Shown here piece after piece: positions 23,479 to 30,392 of a stretch of 36,179 nucleotides of DNA. Under the pieces are notes generated by a model. The model did not search any database. It saw nothing but the letters and a program-made list of their open reading frames with translations, and was not told where the DNA came from. The stretch is from NCBI GenBank assembly GCA_002385745.1, contig DGEC01000029.1, forward strand, positions 1 through 36,179, in the 5' to 3' direction. The first letter of the stretch is position 1; each line of letters starts with the position of its first letter. Position numbers and translations under genes: made by a program. Source of the DNA: Firmicutes bacterium UBA3936. Its GTDB lineage: Bacteria > Bacillota > Dethiobacteria > Dethiobacterales > Dethiobacteraceae.

Positions 23479-23742
23479 ATGTCAGAAGAGCAAAAAAACC
23501 GGGTTAACGTCAAAATTTTCAATGAAGAATATGTAATGCGCAGCCCGGCTTCCGTTGAATACATGAAACGCTTGGCAGAGTATGTTGACGGAAAAATGTG
23601 GCAGGTAAGCCAGAAAAACAATCGTCTGAGCTTAAGCAAAATTGCTGTGCTGACTTCGATAAATTTAGCCGATGAACTCTTTCGGGAACGCAGCAAGGTG
23701 CGTGAACTGGAAATGTTGTTAAAGAAGAGGCCCAAAAAATGA
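23479..23742 (+). CDS. zapA: Cell division protein ZapA
   Basis: An 87-residue ZapA: NRVNVKIFNEEYVMRSPASVEYMKRLAEYVDGKM, then a heptad-rich coiled coil (SKIAVLTSINLADELFRERSKVRELE) and a basic C-terminus. ZapA bundles FtsZ filaments at the division ring. The start is ATG 23479, eight bases after AGGGAGGA; the ATG at 23458 lies upstream of that site. Its stop overlaps the next start (ATGA), coupling it to cvpA. Confidence 0.93.
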   Translation: MSEEQKNRVNVKIFNEEYVMRSPASVEYMKRLAEYVDGKMWQVSQKNNRLSLSKIAVLTSINLADELFRERSKVRELEMLLKKRPKK

Positions 23743-24284
23743 ACTGGCTTGATCTGCTTTTGGCGCTGCTGTTCTTTTATTGTCTTTTCAGCGGCTGGCG
23801 GAGAGGCCTTATCCGGCAGGTTTTTGCCGTTGCCGGCATCATTGCCTCCTATCTGGCAGCCATCCGTTTCAGCAGCGATTTTGCCGACTGGCTTGAAAAA
23901 ATCCTGCCCTTAAGCAAATGGCTTCCCCAGCAGTTTAATTCACCGGTACTGCCTGCTTTGAGCCTGGGAGACATTGTTCTTTACCTGCTTTGTTTTGCCA
24001 TTATTTTCGGGCTTGTGAGCAGACTTTTTGAATTTGCCGGGGCTGCCGCCCATGAGTTCTTTTCGCTGCCTGTTTTAGGCTGGGTAAACGGAGCCGGGGG
24101 GATGCTGCTGGGAGCGATAAAAGGTGCTGCAATAATCCTGATCATAGTGGCTGCCGCCAGGCTCACAGGGATACCCTTCCTGACTGCGGCGCTGAAGGAT
24201 TCTGTTCTGGCTGAAGCAATATTCCTCTGGCTGCCTGTTGTTTATGAGCAGATGATAGAGGTGCTGGCCGGTAAATTTGCTTAA
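23739..24284 (+). CDS. cvpA: CvpA family membrane protein
   Basis: A 181-residue integral membrane protein with four or so predicted membrane segments: NWLDLLLALLFFYCLFSGWR, LIRQVFAVAGIIASYLAAI, LGDIVLYLLCFAIIFGLV and a glycine-rich LLGAIKGAAIILIIVAAARL. The N-terminal W.DL...ll....GwrRGlirq pattern is typical of CvpA (colicin V production protein) and of YshB in Bacillus, which also lies between zapA and polX. Biochemical role unresolved. Translation is coupled to zapA. Confidence 0.9.
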   Translation: MNWLDLLLALLFFYCLFSGWRRGLIRQVFAVAGIIASYLAAIRFSSDFADWLEKILPLSKWLPQQFNSPVLPALSLGDIVLYLLCFAIIFGLVSRLFEFAGAAAHEFFSLPVLGWVNGAGGMLLGAIKGAAIILIIVAAARLTGIPFLTAALKDSVLAEAIFLWLPVVYEQMIEVLAGKFA

Positions 24285-24320
24285 CTGACAACCGCTGTCC
24301 GGCAAAAATACGACAGGAGC

Positions 24321-24362
24321 ATAAAACCGTCTTTTGCCTTTATGGTTCTGACGGTTTTATCT
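24321..24362 (+). terminator. Terminator-like inverted repeat after cvpA
   Basis: A perfect 11-bp inverted repeat ATAAAACCGTC (24321-24331) with GACGGTTTTAT (24350-24360), loop of 18 bases, weak T tract after. Confidence 0.6.
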
Positions 24363-24457
24363 TATTGTCTTCTGCAGTTGCATGCTGTGTTTTTGTCCTT
24401 CCTGGCGGGCAATCTATATGCAGGTTATTTATAGTATTGAATGCGGAAGTGATAGCT

Positions 24458-25984
24458 TTGCGAAATCGAGATGTGGCGGCTATGCTCGAGCGGGCGGCGC
24501 TGCTGCTTGCCCTGCGTCAGGAGGACCGCTACCGGGTCCGTGCTTATAAACGGGCGGCATGGACCGTGGCATCTTTGCCGGAAAAGGTAGAAGACCTGGC
24601 CAGAGAAAACCGGCTGGAGGCGCTGCCCGGAATAGGGCCTTCACTGGCAGCGAAAACAAAGGAAATTGTGGAAACGGGCAGGCTGTCCCTTCTGGAAAAG
24701 CTGGAATCGGCGGCCTTGCCTGAAAAAACAAGCGGAATGATCATGTCAGCTCCGGCCCTTGCCTTTGCCCGGGAGCTTTTGCCTGTAGTGGAAAGCTTTG
24801 ACGGTGTATACAGTGCCCGGATAACGGGAGCATTAAGGCGGGGGCAGGCTATGGTCCCCTGTCTTGAATTTGTTCTTGCCTGTGATATTTCGCGGGCCCG
24901 GGAAGCAATAAAGTCATACAAACATTTTCACAGGCAAAGGTGGCAGGGGTACTGCTGTCATGCCACGCATACATTAGGGGTAGAACTTACCTTTCACCTT
25001 GCGGAGAAGCGGGACTTTATTCAGACACTCTGGCTAACCACGGGGTCTCGCGAACATGTGAACAGAGTTGCGGCAATGGCAAAAAGCAACAGAGGGACAG
25101 AACTTCTGAGGCTGGGACTTGACAAGGAAATTGTTGCCGAAGAAGATATATATGCCCTGGCCGGGCTGCCTTTCATAGAACCGGAGATCCGGGAAAACAG
25201 GGGCGAAATTACAGCCGCTTTCAGGGGAGAACTCCCCCGTTTGATTGAAGCCTGCGATTACAGGGGGGATTTGCACATTCATACCGACTGGAGCGACGGT
25301 ACGGCAGGCATAGAGCAGATGGCCGGGGCGGCAGCCGAACTGGGTTATGAGTATTTGGCAATAACAGACCATTCCCGTTCACTGAAAATTGCCGGCGGAC
25401 TCTCCCTTGAGCGCCTGGCGGCTCAAATCCAAGTCATAAAAGACCTGCAAAAAGCCTGCAGTATCCGTATTTTTACCGGCATTGAAGTAGATATCCTTCC
25501 CGACGGCAGACTTGATGCGCCCGATGAAGTGCTGGCCGGCCTGGATGTGGTAGTGGCTTCAGTACACAGCGCCTTCAGACAGAGCAAGGAGCAAATGACG
25601 GCGCGGATCTGCCGGGCCATGCAAAATCCCTATGTGCAGATAATCGGCCATCCAACGGGTAGACTTCTAAACAAGAGAAAAGCATATGAGGTAGATATGG
25701 AAGAACTTTTAAAGGTTGCCGCTGCCACCGGAACAATTCTGGAGATAAATGCGACACCGGACCGGCTGGATATTGACGACAACACAGCCCGCAAGGCCAA
25801 AGCAGCGGGAATTCTGCTGGCTGTAAATACTGATGCCCACAGTCAGACTGAACTGGCAAATGCAGCCCTGGGTCTCTCTGTAGCCCGCCGTGCCTGGCTG
25901 TCCCGGGAAGATGTCATTAATACAGCTTCCTCCCGGGACGTGCAGGCCTTGCTGCAAAGAAAAAGAACGGGCGGCAGACGTTGA
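24458..25984 (+). CDS. polX: PolX/PHP protein with degenerate polymerase domain
   Basis: A 508-residue homologue of bacterial family X DNA polymerase (usual length about 570). The N-terminal 8-kDa region has one helix-hairpin-helix (ALPGIGPSLAAKTKEI). The second helix-hairpin-helix found in PolX appears deleted. The palm signature that should read GSxRRGxxxxxDxD is GALRRGQAMVPCLEF (124-138), so the first catalytic Asp is Cys and the second Glu; the third Asp of the VDLR strand is also Glu (GVELTFH). The C-terminal PHP domain looks fully active: H273 and H275 (DLHIHTDWSDG), H305 (TDH), E343 (GIEVD), H370, H398, D459 and H461. So I predict a 3'-5' exonuclease or AP-site enzyme with little polymerase activity. 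The start is TTG 24458, about eight bases after GGAAG. It lies in the conserved cvpA-polX-mutS2 order. Confidence 0.9.
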   Translation: MRNRDVAAMLERAALLLALRQEDRYRVRAYKRAAWTVASLPEKVEDLARENRLEALPGIGPSLAAKTKEIVETGRLSLLEKLESAALPEKTSGMIMSAPALAFARELLPVVESFDGVYSARITGALRRGQAMVPCLEFVLACDISRAREAIKSYKHFHRQRWQGYCCHATHTLGVELTFHLAEKRDFIQTLWLTTGSREHVNRVAAMAKSNRGTELLRLGLDKEIVAEEDIYALAGLPFIEPEIRENRGEITAAFRGELPRLIEACDYRGDLHIHTDWSDGTAGIEQMAGAAAELGYEYLAITDHSRSLKIAGGLSLERLAAQIQVIKDLQKACSIRIFTGIEVDILPDGRLDAPDEVLAGLDVVVASVHSAFRQSKEQMTARICRAMQNPYVQIIGHPTGRLLNKRKAYEVDMEELLKVAAATGTILEINATPDRLDIDDNTARKAKAAGILLAVNTDAHSQTELANAALGLSVARRAWLSREDVINTASSRDVQALLQRKRTGGRR

Positions 25985-26016
25985 TCTCAGGCAGGGAACA
26001 AGGAGTGCTTGCAGTG

Positions 26017-26601
26017 ATGATGGGTAAGAGACTGGTGGCCGGTTTTTACAACGGAAAAACGGAGGAAGTAGCCCGCAGGCTGCTTGGGAAAATTCTCGTT
26101 CATGAATCTCCGGAGGGCACAACAGCCGGCCGAATTGTGGAAGTGGAAGCTTATTTGTCCGAGGGGGATCCCGCCTGTCATGCTTCCCGGGGGAAGACAA
26201 AACGCAATGCACCCATGTTCGGGCCGCCAGGAACAGCTTATGTTTATTTGATTTATGGAATTCATTACTGTTTTAATGTGGTTACGGCTCCGGAAGGCAT
26301 CGGGGAGGCCGTGCTGGTCCGGGCTTTGGAACCGGTGGCGGGGCTGGATCTGATGGCCGTTCGGCGCGGCGGCCTGGAAGACAAATATTCACTTTGCAAG
26401 GGGCCGGGCAACTTATGCGCGGCTATGGGGATTGCAAAACATCATAACAGTCATGACCTTTCCCGCGTTCCTCTTTACCTGGCAGACGACGGGAAAGTGT
26501 GCGGGGAAATTGTCACAGCCACCCGTATCGGGATCTCCCAGGCTGCCGAGCTGCCGTTGCGCTTTTATCTGGCAAACAGCCCCTATGTATCGAGGAAGTG
26601 A
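26017..26601 (+). CDS. DNA-3-methyladenine glycosylase (AAG/Mpg family)
   Basis: A 194-residue AAG-family glycosylase that excises alkylated and deaminated purines in base excision repair. Family marks are RLLGKILVHE, catalytic VEVEAYLSEGDPACHASRG, PMFGPPGTAYVYLIYGIHYCFNVVT and EAVLVRALEP; the Glu of VEVEAY is the expected general base. ATG 26017 and the GTG at 26014 are both possible; AAGGAG at 26000-26005 fits GTG slightly better. It begins about 30 bases after polX and ends eight bases before the likely mutS2 start, so it is part of the same operon. Its insertion between polX and mutS2 makes a DNA-repair cluster. Confidence 0.95.
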   Translation: MMGKRLVAGFYNGKTEEVARRLLGKILVHESPEGTTAGRIVEVEAYLSEGDPACHASRGKTKRNAPMFGPPGTAYVYLIYGIHYCFNVVTAPEGIGEAVLVRALEPVAGLDLMAVRRGGLEDKYSLCKGPGNLCAAMGIAKHHNSHDLSRVPLYLADDGKVCGEIVTATRIGISQAAELPLRFYLANSPYVSRK

Positions 26602-26608
26602 GAGTCAG

Positions 26609-28939
26609 TTGCAAAGAGAAATTAAATTACTGGAATTTGATAAGATCCGCCGTTTGATGGCGGACAAATGCATTACCTCCATGGCCGGGGAACTGGCAGA
26701 AGATCTCTTGCCGTCCTCCGATCTTTCGCTCTGCCGCCGCTGGCAAATGGAGACGACTGAAGCTGTGTCCCTGCTGCGCCGGTACCAGTTTTCTTTGGAA
26801 AATGTTTCTGATATACGCCGTCCTTTGCAGCTGGCCGGCCGGGGAGCGGTGCTGGGTGAGGAGCAGCTCTGGCAGGTGCTTGTGCTGTTAAATGCTGTAA
26901 CCAAAGTAAAACAATTTTTTAGGGAAAAGGAGACTTTGCCTGTATTGCAGAAGCTGGCAAAGCAAATGAATGCGCTCCCTGCTTTGCGGGAAGAACTGCG
27001 CAGGGTTTTTGGCGAGGAAGGGCGGCTGAGAGATGATGCCAGTCCCGAGCTGTCCAGAATAACCAGGAGCATAGCGAGCGGCGAGCGCCATTTGCGGGAG
27101 CGTTTTGACCGTTTTGTCAAAAACCCTGCCAACCAGAAAATATTGCAGGAAAACCTGGTTACCATGCGGCAGGACAGGCTGGTTGTACCCGTCCGGGTTG
27201 AATACCGCCTGCAGGTTCCCGGTGTTGTCCATGACCAGTCGGCAAGCGGCGCCACGTTGTTTATAGAGCCCCTCTGGGCTGTTGAAGCCAATAATAAGCT
27301 TTCGGCTCTCCGCCGGGAGGCGGAAAGGGAGAAAGAGAGAATTCTTGAAGCCCTTTCCCGGCAGGTGGCAGAGCAGGCTGAGACAATTGCGCTGAATCTA
27401 AACCTTTATGTTGAACTGGATTTTATTCTGGCTAAGGGACTTCTGAGCCTCTCTTACCGCGGAGTGGAACCCGTATTGAACGGCACGGGGCATCTGGAGA
27501 TCAAAGACGGCAGGCATCCGCTTCTAAAGGGTGAAGTTGTGCCCATTACTCTCGCAATGGGAGAGGGACTCCGAACCCTTGTGATAACGGGACCCAACAC
27601 GGGAGGGAAAACAGTTACGCTAAAAACGGTGGGGCTTTTCGCCATGATGGCTCAAAGCGGTTTGCACCTTCCGGCCGGGGAGGGCACGCAAATGGCGGTT
27701 TTTCCCCGGATTTTTGCCGACATTGGCGACGAACAGGATATCAGCCAGTCGCTTTCTACGTTTTCAGGACATCTGAAAAACATAGTTGAGATCATTAACA
27801 ATTTGGAAGAGGGAGCGCTGGTTTTATTGGATGAAATAGGCGCCGGGACCGACCCGGCGGAAGGCGCCGGGCTGGCCATGGCTGTTCTTGAATACCTGCA
27901 CCGGCATGCCGCGGTAACCGTGGCCACAACCCATTACAGCCAGCTAAAATCTTTTGCTTATGTTACGCCGGGCATGGAGAATGCCTCCGTGGAATTTGAT
28001 GCAGTCAGCCTGCGTCCCACCTACCGGCTTTTAGTGGGTGTGCCCGGGGTAAGCAATGCCTTTGCCATTGCCGGGCGTCTGGGGCTGGCGGAGGAAATCC
28101 TGGAACGGGGGAAAGCCTTTCTTTCCCGGGAGGAGATGCGCCTGGAGGAGCTGGTGGCAGATCTGGTTGCCGACCGCAAAAAGATGGAACTGGCTTCCCG
28201 GCAGGCTGAAGAGGAAAGGAAACAGACACAGGAGCTCTTAAGGACGCTGCAGCGGGAAAAAGAGGATCTGGAGCGGGAGAAGGCGGCAATCTTGGAGAAA
28301 GCAAAAAAGGAGGCGCTGGAAATTGTCAGCCGTGCCCGCCGGGAATCCCGCCTGCTGCTTCGGGAATTGCGCAAAATGGCGGCACAAAAGGAAAAGCCTG
28401 CTGCGGCCCGGATAGAAGAACTGGCTGGAAAAATGGAGTCTCTTGCGGAAGAAGCGGAAGCACTCTCCCCGCCTGCTCCGCCGCTAAAGCCTTTGCCGCC
28501 GGAAAGCATAAAGCCGGGGATGGAAGTAGAAGTAGTCAGCCTGGGACAGCGGGGCAGCATTGTCCAGGCCGGCGGCCGGCAGGTACAGGTACAGGTTGGT
28601 TCCATGCGGATTAATGTTTCAGTTGACGACCTGGCCTGCGTAGAAGAAAAAAAGCCCAAGGCCAAACCTGTTGCTACCCTGGTGACACGGCGCGATGTGC
28701 CGAGGGAGATTGACTTGCGCGGCCTGACAATTGACGAAGCGATTTTAAAGGTGGAATCTTACCTGGACGAGGCTTTGCTTGCTTCACTGAAGGAAGTTTA
28801 TCTTATTCATGGAAAGGGGACGGGGCGCCTGCGCTCGGGCTTAAACCAGTATTTGCGGCAGCACCCCCGGGTGGCTTCACAGAGGATGGGGCATCCTGCA
28901 GAAGGGGGAACAGGCGTTACCGTGGTTGAATTAAAATGA
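26609..28939 (+). CDS. mutS2: Endonuclease MutS2
   Basis: A 776-residue MutS2, usual length. The N-terminal clamp/lever part lacks the MutS mismatch-recognition domain. The ATPase has Walker A GPNTGGKTVTLKT (about 328-340), QDISQSLSTFSGHL, Walker B LVLLDEIGAGTDPAEG and ATTHYSQLKSFAY. A long Glu/Lys coiled coil follows (about 510-620), then a KOW-like segment and a C-terminal Smr nuclease domain with DLRG and HGKGTGRLR. MutS2 suppresses recombination and in Bacillus acts on collided ribosomes. I favour TTG 26609, about ten bases after GAGGAAG; ATG 26585 would overlap the glycosylase gene and has no site. Confidence 0.96.
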   Translation: MQREIKLLEFDKIRRLMADKCITSMAGELAEDLLPSSDLSLCRRWQMETTEAVSLLRRYQFSLENVSDIRRPLQLAGRGAVLGEEQLWQVLVLLNAVTKVKQFFREKETLPVLQKLAKQMNALPALREELRRVFGEEGRLRDDASPELSRITRSIASGERHLRERFDRFVKNPANQKILQENLVTMRQDRLVVPVRVEYRLQVPGVVHDQSASGATLFIEPLWAVEANNKLSALRREAEREKERILEALSRQVAEQAETIALNLNLYVELDFILAKGLLSLSYRGVEPVLNGTGHLEIKDGRHPLLKGEVVPITLAMGEGLRTLVITGPNTGGKTVTLKTVGLFAMMAQSGLHLPAGEGTQMAVFPRIFADIGDEQDISQSLSTFSGHLKNIVEIINNLEEGALVLLDEIGAGTDPAEGAGLAMAVLEYLHRHAAVTVATTHYSQLKSFAYVTPGMENASVEFDAVSLRPTYRLLVGVPGVSNAFAIAGRLGLAEEILERGKAFLSREEMRLEELVADLVADRKKMELASRQAEEERKQTQELLRTLQREKEDLEREKAAILEKAKKEALEIVSRARRESRLLLRELRKMAAQKEKPAAARIEELAGKMESLAEEAEALSPPAPPLKPLPPESIKPGMEVEVVSLGQRGSIVQAGGRQVQVQVGSMRINVSVDDLACVEEKKPKAKPVATLVTRRDVPREIDLRGLTIDEAILKVESYLDEALLASLKEVYLIHGKGTGRLRSGLNQYLRQHPRVASQRMGHPAEGGTGVTVVELK

Positions 28940-28985
28940 GGGGAACCGCCGTTTAAGCGGCTGCGAAAAGGAGTCTGGATGAATT

Positions 28986-30368
28986 ATGCTTCATGCCTAT
29001 GAACTAAAAGGCTACAGAATAGCCGTGGACGCAAACAGCGGCAGCATTCATGTTCTTGATGACCTGGCCTGGGAAATTCTAAAGGATGAAAAGGAAAGGC
29101 TGCCTTCCCTGGCGGAAACGAAAGAAAAACTTGGCTCCATGTTTCCCGGGGATGAGATAAATGCGGCCTTTGCTGAAATTAAGAGACTGGAGGAAGAGGG
29201 GCTGCTCTTCAGCAAGGAACGGCAATTAACAGCCGCCCTGCGGTCTGAAAAGAAAAACCCGTCACTGAAGGCTCTCTGCCTGCATGTCTCTCATGACTGC
29301 AACCTGCGGTGTGCATACTGTTTTGCCGCCAAGGGCGACTACCGCAGCGGGCGCACTTTAATGGGGAAAGAAGTTGCCTTGAAGGCAGCAGATTATCTTG
29401 TGGAGAATTCCGGCGGTCGAAAAAATATAGAAATTGATTTTTTCGGCGGGGAGCCGCTTTTGAATTATGAAGTCATTAAGGCCGTGGTAGCCTACGGCAG
29501 GCAGCTGGAAAAAACAACGGGCAAGCACTTTTACTTTACCGTGACAACAAACGGCACCCTGCTGGACAGGGAGAAAATTGATTTCCTGAATGAAGAGATG
29601 GACAATATTGTGATTAGTATAGACGGGCGCAGGGAAATTCACGACAAAATGCGCCGCTATCCGGGCGGAGAGGGAAGCTACGCCGGTATTGTAGAGGCGG
29701 CCCTGGAACTGGTGGCGGCCAGAAAGGGGAAAAGCCATTTTATCCGGGGCACATTTACTGCTGAAAACAAGGATTTTGCCAAGGACGTTTTCCACCTGGC
29801 AGATTTGGGTTTCCAGGAGATTTCGGTAGAGCCGGTGGTCGGTTCCGGCAAAGCTTTTCACCTGACAGAGGCTGATATCCCGCTGTTGCTGCAGGAATAT
29901 GAAAACCTGGCGCTGCAGTATCTCGAGCGACTGGAAAGAGGACAGGATTTTCGTTTCTATCATTTTAATATTGATATTTATAACAGTCCCTGTCTTTACA
30001 AAAAGATAGCTGCCTGCGGTGCCGGCAGCGAGTATCTGGCCGTATCTCCTGCAGGTGATCTATACCCCTGCCACCAGTTCGTCGGACTTGCGGAATTCCG
30101 CCTGGGTGACTTGAAAAACGGCCTCAACAACCGGAGACTCAGTGAGAAATTTTTGGCAAGCAATATCCTGTCAAAGAAGAAATGCCGGGATTGCTGGGCA
30201 AAGCTTTTTTGTTCGGGAGGCTGTCATGCCGGCGCCTTTTTTAGCAGCGGCAGCATAGAAGAGCCCGATGAGATTGGCTGCCTGCTGCAGAAAAAAAGAA
30301 TTGAATGTGCCATTATGATTCAGATCGCTTTGGCTGAAAGGAAAGAAAAGAAAAGGCTGCTGCAGTAA
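28986..30368 (+). CDS. scfB: SCIFF-type radical SAM/SPASM peptide maturase
   Basis: A 460-residue radical SAM enzyme resembling the maturase that forms thioether cross-links in the six-cysteine peptide SCIFF of Clostridia. It starts MLHAYELKGYRIAVDANSGSIHV..., a RiPP-recognition-like N-terminal region. The radical SAM cluster is C105-x3-C109-x2-C112 (CNLRCAYCFA). FFGGEPLLN, FTVTTNGTLL, VISIDGRREIHD, RGTFTAEN and VEPVV follow in the family order. The SPASM region supplies C336, C344, C362 (YPCHQFVG), C400, C403, C409, C413 and C432, enough for two auxiliary clusters. No SCIFF precursor gene fits in the 46 bases upstream or is visible downstream. The stop is inside the terminator stem. Confidence 0.88.
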   Translation: MLHAYELKGYRIAVDANSGSIHVLDDLAWEILKDEKERLPSLAETKEKLGSMFPGDEINAAFAEIKRLEEEGLLFSKERQLTAALRSEKKNPSLKALCLHVSHDCNLRCAYCFAAKGDYRSGRTLMGKEVALKAADYLVENSGGRKNIEIDFFGGEPLLNYEVIKAVVAYGRQLEKTTGKHFYFTVTTNGTLLDREKIDFLNEEMDNIVISIDGRREIHDKMRRYPGGEGSYAGIVEAALELVAARKGKSHFIRGTFTAENKDFAKDVFHLADLGFQEISVEPVVGSGKAFHLTEADIPLLLQEYENLALQYLERLERGQDFRFYHFNIDIYNSPCLYKKIAACGAGSEYLAVSPAGDLYPCHQFVGLAEFRLGDLKNGLNNRRLSEKFLASNILSKKKCRDCWAKLFCSGGCHAGAFFSSGSIEEPDEIGCLLQKKRIECAIMIQIALAERKEKKRLLQ

Positions 30369-30389
30369 TGAAACCGCAGCAGCCTTTTT
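30351..30389. terminator. Bidirectional terminator (maturase and PBP genes)
   Basis: A perfect 13-bp stem AAAAGGCTGCTGC (30351-30363) with GCAGCAGCCTTTT (30376-30388) and T/A tracts on both sides, between convergent genes. The 5' arm is inside the maturase coding end. Confidence 0.9.
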
Positions 30390-30392
30390 CGG

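Noticed and set aside
28940..28985. SCIFF precursor gene between mutS2 and the maturase
   Set aside because: Only 46 bases are available and they contain the ribosome binding site; no cysteine-rich reading frame.
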